This document shows positions 1 through 10,683 of a DNA stretch of 64,000 bases, one piece after another. The notes under the pieces are model-generated. The model saw only the letters and a program-made list of their open reading frames with translations, had not been told where the DNA came from and made no database searches. The DNA comes from Rhea pennata (taxonomy: Eukaryota; Chordata; Aves; Rheiformes; Rheidae), in NCBI RefSeq assembly GCF_028389875.1, contig NC_084687.1, positions 5,120,157 through 5,184,156 on the forward strand, read 5' to 3'. Every line of letters begins with the position of its first letter. Position 1 is the first letter of the stretch. A program made the translations under genes and the position numbers.

Positions 1-1060
1 TCCCCCCTTTCCCTCAACCTTGTTAGAGTAATCACGGTATCCATATTAAATATTTACCATTTTTTCTCTACTGGTGAGCCTCCCAGTTCCCTTCCACTTT
101 CAATTAAAGATTTACTAGGCAGGCATTGGTGCTTATGCAAGGCCAACAAACCAGCCCCCCTTCCTAGGTTTTTAAGTGCTTCGTTATCATAGTTCAACAG
201 AGCACACCATAAATTAGGTCCAAAACACGCTATCACATACTCACCCACCCTAGAGAGGCTCGATTCGTCTGTGCAAGGCTGAGCCAGGAGGCAGCAAAAC
301 AGCCACCGGCGAAGGTGGGCTCCTGCCAAGGCAGCTTGCAGCACAGCAGGTCAAGCGCCAGCTCAGCAGCAAGATCGTCTCTGCCCTTGGCAGAAGATCC
401 AGGCCCTCCAGGGTCCCCTGCTAGTCTCCCAATCTCTTCTTGCACAGCCTGAGCGCTGCTGGGTGCTGGGGAGATGGTACCGCTCCCGAGCAGAGCCGCT
501 GCCTTCAGCCCAGGCCCTTGGGCCGCGGATGATCGCTGCGGTCTGCGCTCGATGATCCGGCGGCAAGAGTGCTTCCGCGTTAATGCTGTGGCTCCCCGAG
601 GGAGAAATAACCGCTGCTCACCGCTCGCTCGCGCCACGAGGGCCGGGCAGAGGCGTCTTAGCTGCTTTGTGAGTAGAGGGCGCAAAGTGCCAAGCGGCAC
701 CTTGCTCGACATCTGCTGAAGTGGGATGGAAACCCCCTTGTCGGAGCTTACGGGCTCTGCCCGCCGTGATCTTGAGCGCTTGGAAATGGCTGAGTTTGGA
801 GACGGCGGAGGAGGCCGGGACGTGGGCTCCCGTGCTGGAGAAATACCAAGTCACAGCACGCGAGGACAGTGCCTGAAGTCTCTGCACAAACCCATTACGA
901 ACCAGATAAAATCATCCTGGAGGCCTCAGAAATGGGGGGAAACTTCATTCAAGCGGCAGGGCTGTGTCCGTGGCAGGTCTGGGTTCAAGTCTCTAAAAGA
1001 CAGTGAGGACTGTGCTGTGCCAGGCGCCCGTCCTGACATCCCGAGGCCTGGGAAGGGGCG
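1..1060. other. Noncoding left flank
   Basis: The first ~240 bases are AT-rich and the rest mixed. Short frames on both strands have no recognisable domain. A GGCAGGTCTGGGTTCAAGTC stretch at about 971 faintly recalls MIR-like sequence but is too short to call. Confidence 0.5.
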
Positions 1061-1099
1061 ATAAATAATAAATAATAAATAACATAAGTAATAATAAAT
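1061..1099. repeat. Imperfect AAT/AAAT microsatellite
   Basis: Tandem ATAAATAATAA units with a CATAAG interruption. Confidence 0.9.
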
Positions 1100-2214
1100 G
1101 ATGTCCCCAGGGAGCTCGTCCCCCCGGCACAGCGTGCTGTTTCCACGGGCTCGGATGCGCTGCTCGGAGGCCGCCTGCCTGCTCGTGTCTTCCACCCGGC
1201 GCCTCGGCTCCGCGGCTGCGTCGCACCGGGACGTGGGGCTCGAAGCGCCGCGGGTGCCCGGGGGCAGCTGTGTCCTTCCGTGGGACGTTAGGGCAGCAAA
1301 ACGCACAAAAATGGGGGACTTTCTCCTCGCTCTCCTGCAATATTTATGACTGGCAAACTTTTTCTTGATCAATATTTTATTGGGAAGGTTGCTGGGGTAA
1401 TTCACACCTAGAGCATCTTTCGTCCATGTGAATGAAGTTGGACTATTAGGACTAATTAACTTTTGCCAGTTACCTTTAGCGAACTAATAAATCTTTAATG
1501 TTATCTGGGAATTTAATAATGGAAATGCAGTCGGTGACCTCAAAACTTAAAGAAAAGGTTGGTGGAGGGAGGCAGATGGGAACAAGCAGCAGGAACAGAA
1601 CGGCAGACGTGGTGGCAAAGCAAGGAAAGGAGCCCGACCCGGGGGGCTCTGGGGGTGAGAGACCGCTTCTGCTGGGATGGAGGTGGATGCGGCGACGAGG
1701 GGCAGATAAATCCAGGAATTTATTCGCTGCGCAGCTGCTGCGGGCTGGTCAGACCTGGTCCGAGGCTGTGCGAAACTTTTGGCTCTTCCTCAGCTGCTAA
1801 TCGAGGAATTTTGTGTCCAACCGGGAAGGAAAGGCTCCCCCCCGCCGCCGGGGCTCGTCGCAGCCCGGCTCCCCCGGAGCCGATGCTTCTCGCTGCTTGT
1901 CCCTGCTGGCAAGCCGCAGGGCTGTCAGAGACCTGCATTATTTATCCGCTCTGTAACATTTACTGGGATTTAGTGTTTAATAACTGTCACTCCAATATAT
2001 CTTTTCTTAATCCCCCTCAGATATGTGGCTGTGGCAATTTTAAATATTTATCAACGCAGTTTGTGTGTTCACTGTGAAGGTTGCAATTTTCTTGTAATTA
2101 AAGATTTACAAGACACTGCTCAAGATTTAGAAAGAATTGGTAAAGATCAAAGCTGTTTGGTATTCGCACTAGGAGTCACCAGCTTTCCCGAGGTTTCCTG
2201 CAGGACCCCGAGCT
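1100..2214. other. Noncoding; AT-rich candidate regulatory blocks
   Basis: A CpG-rich patch (1110-1300) is followed by AT-rich, CpG-poor stretches at 1330-1510 (with GGACTAATTAACTTTTGCC) and 1930-2150. These look like conserved noncoding DNA in texture, but conservation cannot be tested here. No coding region is seen. Confidence 0.4.
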
Positions 2215-2990
2215 CCCGACACGCGTGTGACAGTGCAAACCCCTCCGCAGCGGGCGCCCTCTGCACCGTGTTTATTTTTGCCGTTGCTTCTCCCCGCTCG
2301 CGGTGCCGGGCTCGCTCCTCTCGTGGCACAGCCGCGCTTTGCGGAGGTGAGAGCCGCGGCGCGGCTCGGCTTCGCCCCCGGGCGCTTCCCTCCCTCCTCG
2401 CCTCGCCGGGCGCTTTCGGGAAGGTCCCTGCTGGCCCCGGCACGGCCCCAGGGGTTTCTGTGTCTGCTCCCGTCGCCGCCGAGCCGGGCTTGGGGTTGCT
2501 ATTGCATATTAATATTCATTTCTCATCAGCACGAGCCCTGCCTGCCTTTCTCTGCTCCCTACTTTTTTTTTAGCCGCATGCAACTCTGAAATCGATTCCC
2601 CCTTTCCCCGCCTAATGAAGATTTAATACGGTTCCAGGATGACTCCGAAACCTCGGCTCGCGCCTTCCGCCCGCTCGCCCTCGACGTCGCCGGCGCCGGC
2701 GGCACGCGGGCCTCGAGCACGGCGCTGCGGGCTCGCTCCCCGCTGCCGCGCGGGTGCACGTCGGTTTGAAGCACCAGGTCTCACCGCCCGCGTGGGTTGT
2801 CGATGCCGCCGGGCGCTCGTGGTGAGCGGCGGCTCCGCGTCCCTGGGAGAGCCTCCGGAGCAAGGCTTGGGAAAACGCTTCCCGGTGGTCCCAGCAGAGA
2901 GGCCCGGAGGAGAGCAGAGGCGGGTCCGGAGGAGCGGAGAGGCGGCTGGCCAGGGCTCGCCCCGGGCCGAGGCTGCGGCCGTTTGGAAGT
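2215..2990. promoter_or_regulatory. CpG-rich block
   Basis: Dense CpG with GCGCGG and GGCGCCGGCG words. The plus strand has possible donors GCGGAG|GTGAGAG (2346) and TCGTG|GTGAGC (2820). No transcript is recognisable. It could be a promoter of an unidentified plus-strand transcript or simply GC-rich DNA. Confidence 0.35.
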
Positions 2991-4579
2991 TCGCAGCGTG
3001 GCTAATTGCAAATCAGGCCCCCGGAGAAGTCGGCATCTTCCCAGCTTCCGACAGCACAAAACTGACCTCACGCTGCCTCCCCTGCCCTGCTGCTTGCAAT
3101 CAGCCTGATTTCAGCCGAAATTGCCCACTTGAACGCGGCAGAATCCATTGAATAGGGCCAGGCCAGGAAGACCAGTGGTTCTAGTGGGAAGCAGGAGCTG
3201 GTTCAGCTCTGGAAGGCTGGGAAGAGGGAAGAGGGAATAAATGAACCATAATCATTTCTGCTCCTTGGATCCTGGCTCCGCTGCTTCCTCCTCGCTTGGG
3301 CTCCTCCTCAAGGTGAAGGCCAAAGAGGTGCTTCTGCAGTGGCTCGAGGGCGTGCTTGGACATGGCAAAGGGCCCCCGGGCTCCTGCTGCAGGTGCCCGT
3401 AAGCCACGGACCTGCTCCGTGCCTCAGTTTCCCCCCGCTGTACTGCAGCAGCGTCGGCGCAGCGGGGCGAAGCGCTGAAGTGTTTGCAGGGAGAGGTGCT
3501 CAGCACAGAGATTGATGGGCAGATTTTTCCTAAAGGTTTTTCAAACTGCACCTGCTTCCCCGTAATGGCATCATGCATATGGATAACACTGCTGACATTT
3601 CCCAGGGAGGTCGCGGGTTTTAATTTAAATCATTCTGGAGGAAGTGCTGAAGAGAGGAGGAGAGGCCTGCTTTGATTCTTTAACGAACTAATAAATATGA
3701 GCCTGTCACGTACTCCTCCGCCAGCCCAAAAGACTTTGGTCCAGGCAGGCAAAGCCAAGGTGCCCGGGCAGCAAGCGGGGTGATAACGGCGCGTCGGGGA
3801 CGGCCCCAGCGGAGCTCGGGGACTGGCGTGGCGGGATGCCCCTGCCCTCTCCCCGGGCAGAGCTCGGCTTTGGCTTCAGCAGGAGAGCGCGTCGCTGCGT
3901 CCTTCCCCCCGCCGCGGGCTCTCCTGCCCGGCTAGGTCGGCATCTCCTCAGGACCTTCACGCAGCCCCACCGCGGTGCAGCGCGGCGGGACGTCTCCTCC
4001 CGGCCCCCTGCCCAGCCTCAGCCCAGCCGCCGCGGGATGCTCGGCGGCTGCAAGGGCTCTGCGCAAGAAGGACACAGTGATGGAGCCGTTCCAAAAACCA
4101 GTTTTATTAGGTGCTTAAAATAGTCTGGCACACGATGTTCTCAGTTGGGTTTGTCAAGAGAAGCTAAGTTGCATATGAGATCCACAATGCTGTTTACACT
4201 GAGAAAGAGAGGAGGAGGAGGACAAAGGGCGGAAGAAGCAGAAATGAGGACTTTAGTACTGGTCTCAAAGTGAAGGTAATGAAAAAAGGAGAAATTAAAC
4301 TTGATGAGCTGCTAAGGAAGGAAGGGTTCACGGGAAAGATGCCAGTGCCCAGAGGCAGGACCTGACGGGACATGCTGGAGGAGCAGTGATCCCCAACCAA
4401 GCCTTTTACGTCCCCGATGCAACCTCAGGTTGTGAGGAGGACACCTGATTTCTAATCTGAGTTTCTCCACCTTCATCTTCCAGCCCTAGACCTTGTTACG
4501 CCTTCGCGCGCTAGGTTGAAGAGCCGTCTGATCCGCAGGTCAACCGCTCGTTTCCCCCTTTCCGAAGTGCCTTCGGGGG
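2991..4579. other. Noncoding, mixed composition
   Basis: Contains a possible MIR-like fragment (3393-3442), an AT-rich block at 3560-3700 with ATGCATATGGATAACA, a CpG patch at 3780-4050, and an unremarkable A/G-rich stretch to 4350. No gene is recognised. Confidence 0.4.
3393..3442 (+). repeat. Possible MIR/L2-like fragment
   Basis: CCTGCTCCGTGCCTCAGTTT followed by CCCC resembles the 3' segment 'tgacctctctgtgcctcagtttcccc' of ancient MIR/L2 elements. The match is only about 30 bases. Confidence 0.3.
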
Positions 4580-5660
4580 TTACTTCGCGCCTCTGTGCTC
4601 GCCCTCGCTGTAAGGGGGACGCAGGCTGCCGAGGTGGGACCGTGCCGAGCAAGCCTCCGGGAGCCGGCAGCGCGCCGGCGCGGGGAAAGCCCGCGCGGGA
4701 GGAGGCCGTGGCCGCCTCTTGCAGCGAAGCTCAGTCCAAAATCAGCTCCCGATCTCCGGTGTCAGCTGCTTCTGGGGAGGGTAGGGAGGAAAGGGGCCCC
4801 CTAGACCTGCCCAGTTCCTCGTGCCCTTGCCCAAACACCCACGCGTGACCCCGATCCGGCGCGCGTGGCAGCTCGGATCACCGGGCAGTCGGTGGTTTTC
4901 TCGTGGTGCTTGAAGCCAAACCGTCAAAGCGAGGACCCACGCGTCTCCTGCGGGACCTGGGCGGACAGGGGCGGGGGAGCCCTGGCGAAGCGCAGTCCGG
5001 CTGGAGCAGGGAGGCCGTTTCGGAAGCGTTTTGTCTAGCACCGTGCCCGGGAAAAACTGGTTAGGGCTTTAATTATAAATAACAATGATTAATAGTGTAT
5101 GAGGCTCCTCCGGCACGCTGCAGCTGACGTCCTCAGGGTAACTCAGGAGGTATAAATGGTTCGCAGAAAGTTTCCTGTTCCGGGGGAGCAGCCCGAAGGC
5201 ACCGGGGTCGGTGCCGTGGGACGTCCCCCTTGCCCGGGGGCGCCCGGAGGAGCCCGTTCCCGCGCGCCGGGGCGGCTCTGCCGGCCTCCGCGCTGCCTCC
5301 CCTCCCCTCCCGCCCCCGCCAGAGGCGAGGGGGTCCGTGGCCCGCTTCTTGGGTTTTAATCCTTGCTTTTGATGGCGCTGCTTTTAGATTAGAGCAGATG
5401 GATTCAGGCGGCGGTCGAGCCTTCGCCTCCCGGTCCCGGCCGCGGCCACGCCGGTGACGACCGGAGATGCTCCTTCGCTCCACCCGCACGAGTACAGCTT
5501 CCCAGGGGCTCGGCGCTCGCCTTGCTTGGGCGCTGGCTACGGTCCTGCCGGGCGCGAGAACGAGCTCGTTCTGCGCGGCGGAGGCCAAGGGGGAGGCGAG
5601 CGTTGCCGCCCGGCCGGCTGGCACCGAGCCGCTACCGAGCGGAGAGGAGCGGCGTTAAAT
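4580..5660. promoter_or_regulatory. Pair of CpG-rich blocks
   Basis: Two CpG-dense blocks (4580-5020 and 5160-5660) flank an AT-rich island (5060-5110) with TTTAATTATAAATAACAATG. Short alanine/arginine/proline-rich frames here are composition artefacts. Confidence 0.35.
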
Positions 5661-6317
5661 TAAGGCTGCGCTCACGGAGGGGAAATGCCTCGGCAGGTAT
5701 TGCCACGGATTTTAGCATTGATTTAGCCGAACCGAAGGGTGTATATTTTGCGTGTAATTTCCCCCATCATAGAAAAGGCCAAAGAAAAAGATTATTTTTG
5801 GCCCTGAGTTTGCAAGCGTTTAACCCCGTGCGCCTGAGCAGCTCCGCTGCCGGGACTGGGGCTCCTCCGGCGGATACCAGGGTGGCTTGTGGCCAACTCG
5901 GCGCCGTATTTAAGCAGGCGCTGAGCTTCCAGCACGTGCTTCAGGCCCTGTGAGCTCCTACCGGGGCCCAGACACGTGCTGAAGTGTTTCGGTGGATGGC
6001 GATGGTGCCGAGCAGGGGCTGGGGAGAGCTGTTACCCTCCAAAATAACCACTCAGCAAAGCAAGCCCCGGCGCGTGGGACCCTGCACCCTTTACGTCACC
6101 TTCAAATAGCCTCAATTCCTCCAAATTCCCAGGCACTAGCAAGTCTCCCGCCCCATCAAGGGGTAACGAAGCAGGGCAGCGTGCGGCTGCGGTGGCTCGG
6201 GCGGCTTCGTTCTCGCAGCCCCTCGCACATCAGAGACCCCCGTCCCGCTCCCGTCTGCCTCCGGAGCGAGGCTTTTCTACCACGAAAACCTCTAACTACA
6301 ACACCAGCATACAAAGG
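5661..6317. other. Noncoding DNA downstream of LRRN2
   Basis: An AT-rich start (5660-5820) leads into ordinary mixed sequence. I see no gene or repeat. Confidence 0.4.
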
Positions 6318-6440
6318 ATTTTTCTTCTTTTTTTTGTTTTTTGGTTTTTTTTTTTACAAAAACAGAAAAGCAAGTATTTCCTCCCCTCTCTCCCATTTTT
6401 TTTCCTCTCCTTTCTTTTCTTTTCTTTTTTTTTTGTATCC
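6318..6440. repeat. T-rich low-complexity tract
   Basis: Repeated T-runs separated by single C, G or short A runs, with TTTTCTTTTC units near the right end. It lies just past the inferred LRRN2 poly(A) site. Confidence 0.9.
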
Positions 6441-6552
6441 ACAAAAGTTTACAAAATAGCCTTGCAATTACACTTGTGGGACATGGGATCCAACTGACTC
6501 TTCCTGGCAGAAGTCAGCCAGCTCTACAGAGATGCCGCTAGCCAATTGAGAG

Positions 6553-7197
6553 ATGTGTCATCAAGATCATCTTTATTTCTTTTCCCAAGTCACCTCCTTC
6601 CCCTCCGCTTTCCTCTGGCCGATCGCAGGCGAGCAAACGACAGAGCTGCGGGAAGGGAGCTGGGGCTGGGTTTGTGGCTCATTATCTGTGACTGCTCAAA
6701 AATGAAAAGAAAACCACCCTCCCTGAACCCAGAACGTGTATCCCGAAGGGAAAGGCATTTTTCTTGCATTTCCAAGACGGAGACTGTCCAACAAGGAGCC
6801 GACACTGCTGGGGGGTGTCGTGTCGGCGCCGCGGGGAGAGGGGTGATCGGCCGATCATCCGTATGGCTGTTCGAAGGCTCAAGGCATCGCTCTTGGCGCC
6901 CGTTTCGGGCACGAGCGCTACGGGCGCCCACCCTGGCAGGCGCCTCTGAGCTGCACCCGGGTCCGGACGGACGCTGCCGGAGAGGCGGGCGAGAGCAGGG
7001 CCACGAAGGGGCTCCGCAAGCCCCAAGCCGGCTCTGCCTTTCCCATCGTGCTGCTTTGCTTGCATCAAGTCCTTTGCTTGTTTGCTTGAAATCCCCCCCC
7101 CCTTTTTTTTTGTCTGTTTTGTATTTGGTTAAAAAAAAAAAAGTCACTCTCCCCACCCTGAACCGTCCCACGACTGGTCCTTCCAACGCGCTGGCAC
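6553..7197 (-). other. LRRN2: Probable LRRN2 3' untranslated region
   Basis: This is the stretch between the LRRN2 stop codon and the first minus-strand AATAAA. It holds no open frame of interest. It contains A- and T-homopolymer patches (7095-7142) and a CpG-rich middle part (about 6810-7010). The left end is an estimate, placed about 20 bases past the poly(A) signal. A longer 3' UTR cannot be excluded. Confidence 0.55.
6572..6577 (-). terminator. Candidate LRRN2 poly(A) signal AATAAA
   Basis: The plus-strand TTTATT here reads AATAAA on the LRRN2 strand, about 620 bases after the stop codon. It is the only canonical signal between the stop codon and 6.3 kb. Downstream minus-strand DNA has only a modest GU-rich segment, so usage is inferred from position. 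Confidence 0.5.
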
Positions 7198-9318
7198 TCA
7201 AGACTCCAGGGGGGTCGATTGCACCTCCACGGTGAGGAGCTTCTCCCTGCGCTGCCCCCGACCCCAGTGCTGGACGAAGGGTGGGTAGATCACACGCTCC
7301 GAGGAAGCGCCCGGGCTGCACGGCGTGCAGCGTGGGAGCAGCTCCGCGGCGCTCCTAGGCTCTGCCCCGAAGGACCTGAAGCCATAGTGACCTACCAGGC
7401 TGGCGGAGAGCAGCAAGATGCAGAGCACCAGCATTGTCAGGATGCTCTGCCTGCCCTCGAGGAACCTGTAGCGGTAGCTGGCCTCTTTAGTCCTGGCGTT
7501 CACGCAAGCCACCTTGGCCTGCAAGTCTACAAAGGCCATGTGGAGGCAGGCCCAGTACTCAGTGTCCTGGTGGAGCCGGGTGATGTTGTACGTGTGGGTC
7601 CCTATAGGGATCCGGGCCACATTGGTCATGTCCAAATTGGAGCTAAGCAAAAAGCTGGACCAGCTGAGGTTAGAGGAGATGGTGTTGAGATGTGGCTTCC
7701 ATGCAACCAGGATGTGGTAGGCCTGGACCTCCATCACCACCAGCTCCAGGCTGTCCTCATTGAGTGGGAAGGAGCTATTGACCGTCACACTGATACTCTT
7801 GGTGTCTGCACCAAGGAGGTTATGAGCCACGCAGGTGTACAGCCCAGCCTCCTGAGCGGAGATCCTGTGAATCTCCAATGTCCCTTCGGGGTGCACTTTG
7901 TACCGCCCATCTTCCACATAGGGGATCAGCTTAACACCTGAAGGAGTGACCCAGTAGATCTCTGGTTCTGGCTCTGCCAGAGCTCGGCAGTGCAAGGAGA
8001 TATTCTCACCGTCTGCAACCTCAAGATGGGAGGGGAAGTTCTTGGCAGAGATAAGAGGCAGGCACCGGTCCGTCATCTCCCGGAAGGGGACATCTCGGAT
8101 ATGCCTCCTCTTCAGGTCTGGGGGCTCAGCGCACAGGGTAGACTGGGGTTCAATGAAGCGGATGTGGTTCTCGGTGCTGTTGACCCAGCGGATGATGCAG
8201 TCACAGCGGATGGGGTTGCTGTGGATGCTGATCTCCTGCAGGTTGGGCAGGGACTCGACCGTCTGCTTATGCAAGGCACTTAAGGCGTTGTTGTTGAGCA
8301 TGAGGGTTTCCATTTGAGGAAGATGGTGGAATGCACTGGGGTGGATAAAGGACAGCTTGGGGTTGTTGGTCATGTCTAGTTTAGTCAGCTCAGGGAGGTT
8401 GATCAAGGCAAATTTGTCTATGGAAACCAACTCCTCCATGTTGTTAAGCCCCAGCTCTTTGAGGTGTAGCATGTTCATGAAGTCACTTTGCTTAACCCTC
8501 TGCAACGGGTTTTTATTCAAATCTAGGAACTTGAGGCCAGGAACTTGCTGCAACGCCTGCTTGGGGACATTCACAAGCTTGTTGTCATAGAAAGAAAGGC
8601 TCTCCAGGCTCCGCAGGCCTTCTAGCGCATAGTCTGAGATCTCCCTCAGGTTCATCCCAGCCAAGACCAAGCTCCGCAGGTTTGACAGGGGCCTGAAATT
8701 CATATCCAAGATAGCATCCACCTTGTTGCCTCCAATCATGAGGATCTCAAGGTTGGGGAGCATCTGGAACCAGCGGCTGTCAACTGTTCTGAGCAGATTG
8801 GAGTTGAGGTGGAGCCGGAGCAGGCTGCCAAGGCCGGAGAAGGCCTGGGGGGAGATCCTGCATAGCTGATTGTGGTTCAGATAGAGCTCCTGCAGGTTAC
8901 CCAGGCCAGGAAAACTGTTGTCAGGCAGCTCGGCCAGCTGGTTCTCCTCCAGATGCAGGCTGAGCAGCTGGGGCATGTTCTTCAGGCCAAAGTCCCAGAC
9001 ATCAGAAAAGCTGTTCTGTGATAGGTCCAGCTCCGACAGGTTTTTGAGATAGTCCAGCTCGCTCTGCTCAAGCCTGGCAATGTTGTTGCTTTGCAAGAGC
9101 AGGGTCTGCGTCCCCTCCGGCAAGTTTTCAGGCACCGCAGAGATGAACAAGTCATTGCAGTCCACCGTGGCAGCCTCACAGTACACAGAGCGGGGAGTAT
9201 ACCACGGCCTGATCTGGCAGACGCATTGCAGCGGGCATTTGACCTTCCAGGGCACGATGGGGATGGCGGTGGCAGCTACCACGCAGAGGAGAAGCAAGCT
9301 TGTCTGGAAGAGTCTCAT
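7198..9318 (-). CDS. LRRN2: Leucine-rich repeat neuronal protein 2, single coding exon
   Basis: This encodes a 706-residue type I membrane protein of the LRRN family, neuronal surface adhesion or signalling molecules; human LRRN2 is about 713 residues. In order it shows a signal peptide (about 1-18), a cysteine-rich LRR N-cap (C28, C32, C34, C47, C54), about twelve leucine-rich repeats (about 70-365), an LRR C-cap (C372, C374, C396, C419), an I-set Ig domain (about 425-514; C444, C496 and the YTC motif), an FN3-like domain (about 525-612), a transmembrane helix (about 625-646) and a cytoplasmic tail of about 60 residues. N-glycosylation sequons include N93, N380, N439, N514, N550 and N578. 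Segments such as GGNKVDAILDMNF and EPEPEIYWVTP match LRRN2 rather than LRRN1 or LRRN3. I chose the ATG at 9318 because it directly precedes the signal peptide and has A at -3. An in-frame TAG at 9475-9477 closes the frame upstream, and one weaker in-frame ATG lies at 9372. The frame is intact to TGA at 7198-7200. The tail is the part least like the human protein. Confidence 0.97.
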   Translation of the reverse strand: MRLFQTSLLLLCVVAATAIPIVPWKVKCPLQCVCQIRPWYTPRSVYCEAATVDCNDLFISAVPENLPEGTQTLLLQSNNIARLEQSELDYLKNLSELDLSQNSFSDVWDFGLKNMPQLLSLHLEENQLAELPDNSFPGLGNLQELYLNHNQLCRISPQAFSGLGSLLRLHLNSNLLRTVDSRWFQMLPNLEILMIGGNKVDAILDMNFRPLSNLRSLVLAGMNLREISDYALEGLRSLESLSFYDNKLVNVPKQALQQVPGLKFLDLNKNPLQRVKQSDFMNMLHLKELGLNNMEELVSIDKFALINLPELTKLDMTNNPKLSFIHPSAFHHLPQMETLMLNNNALSALHKQTVESLPNLQEISIHSNPIRCDCIIRWVNSTENHIRFIEPQSTLCAEPPDLKRRHIRDVPFREMTDRCLPLISAKNFPSHLEVADGENISLHCRALAEPEPEIYWVTPSGVKLIPYVEDGRYKVHPEGTLEIHRISAQEAGLYTCVAHNLLGADTKSISVTVNSSFPLNEDSLELVVMEVQAYHILVAWKPHLNTISSNLSWSSFLLSSNLDMTNVARIPIGTHTYNITRLHQDTEYWACLHMAFVDLQAKVACVNARTKEASYRYRFLEGRQSILTMLVLCILLLSASLVGHYGFRSFGAEPRSAAELLPRCTPCSPGASSERVIYPPFVQHWGRGQRREKLLTVEVQSTPLES

Positions 9319-9515
9319 TTTCAACTGGAAAGACTGGTTTCCCTCCAGGCAGGAAACGTTCACGGGGCACATCGAGAACGGGGCATTGAGTGGCAGCAGG
9401 GGGGAAATGATATCCACAGGAAGAGATCCCCCATGCAAACCCCATGCACCATTCAGTCCCTGCTCCCAGCAGTGCTACAGCCCCGCTGACAGCTGCCCGG
9501 CCTGGCCCTCCCTGC
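9319..9515 (-). other. LRRN2: LRRN2 5' UTR part of the coding exon, possible splice acceptor at its right end
   Basis: LRRN genes usually have the entire coding region in a last exon with a short 5' UTR preceded by an intron. On the minus strand a CAGCAG after a short pyrimidine stretch (TGACTCCTCCAG) at 9515/9512 is a possible acceptor. An in-frame TAG lies at 9475-9477, an in-frame weak-context ATG at 9372, and an out-of-frame ATG at 9445 opens an 89-codon frame overlapping the main start. The acceptor is tentative because its pyrimidine tract is short, and the exon may begin elsewhere. Confidence 0.35.
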
Positions 9516-10204
9516 TGGAGGAGTCATAATATGCCAGACAGAGGTTTGTTGCTCCTTTAATCAGAATTTCTCCTTTTTTTCCTCCCCAAATGATTCATTT
9601 TTGCACTTTGCTGCATTTTTCAGGTTGCTCCTCAAGGTCATTCCTGAAAGAGGCCAGACAACAAGCTGTGTTAGAGGAGACCTCGTGCACGTGGCAAAAA
9701 GCATGTCAGAATAAATGAGCACGGGGAAGGCTGCTGAGGCACTCAGAGCCCCCCACCCGGGAGCTCCAGCGCCCTGCCTGGCCCTGCGGCAGACGCTAAC
9801 GTGTTCTTTTAATGTTTTGTACTCAGTGTTAAACGTTCCCGCCCAGCCCAAGAGCGTTTGGGTGTTATCCCAACCTTTGCTCCCCACAGCCATTGAGCGG
9901 GACAAGGAAGAAACGTCCCCGTGGGCAGGCTGCCTCCTGCAGGATTTTGGCACAGCATTTTTGGCTGGCCAGTGCTGGCCATGGCTGTGGCCCAGCCTTG
10001 GAGCTGGAGGGCCTGTTTGCTATGATTTGCTTCCCCCCTAGAGCATGTGGCCAGGAGAGCTGAGGCAGCTCTGACAGCCCACCAGGGAGAGTGGGCTGCT
10101 CTGCGGAGAGCTGCCAGCAGCTCCACGGCTCTTGGGCCAGCCTTGCTCAACAGCTCGTCCCTGCTCTGCATGTCCTGTGCTGGCTGAGGAAGGGCCACGG
10201 TCCA
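9516..10204. other. Noncoding DNA just upstream of the LRRN2 coding exon
   Basis: Presumed LRRN2 intron adjoining the last exon. It has an AT-rich patch (9550-9640) and otherwise mixed sequence. No exon or repeat other than the CR1 that follows. Confidence 0.4.
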
Positions 10205-10683
10205 GCACAACTTCCCCAGGCTCTCAGAACTCATGAAGTTCAAGAAAGGCAAGTGCAGAATCCGGCCCCATGGAGCCCCACGCACCAGGACAGGCTGGGG
10301 GCTGACCTGCTGGAGAGCAGTTCTGCAGAGAAGGACCTGGGGATCCTCGTGGACCAGCTGGCCACGGGCCAGCCATGTGCCCTTGTGGCCAAGAAGGCCA
10401 ATGGTATCCTGAGCTGCATGAGGAAGAGCAATGCCAGCAAGTCCAGGGAGGTGATCCTTCCCCTCCAGCCAGCCCTGGTGAGGCCACACCTGGAGTGCTT
10501 TGTCCAGGTCTGGGTTTCCCAGTATGAGAGAGACATAGAGCTACTGGAGCCAGTCCAGCAAAGGGCTACTAGAATGACTGAGAGACTGGAGCATCCCTCA
10601 TTTGCGGAAAGGCTGAGAAAGCTGGGACTGTGTAGCCTGGAGAAGCGAAGACTGAGGGGGGATCTTATCAATATGTATAAATA
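10205..10683 (+). mobile_element. CR1 LINE fragment, 3' part of the reverse-transcriptase ORF
   Basis: The plus strand encodes typical CR1 ORF2 C-terminal text: a block like EKDLGILVD, then [44 protein letters not shown], and LGLCSLEKRRLRGDLI near the end. The preceding noncoding-looking start (AACTCATGAAGTTCAA at about 10,230) is also standard CR1 sequence. A stretch usually found between that point and the EKDLG block is missing. The match stops at about 10,683, and the CR1 3' UTR and terminal repeats that should follow are absent. The frame has no stop codon across the match. If LRRN2 has a distal first exon, this copy lies in its intron. Confidence 0.88.

Noticed and set aside
7219..7941. 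240-codon plus-strand frame, with others antisense to 7.2-9.5 kb
   Set aside because: Antisense shadows of the LRRN2 coding exon.
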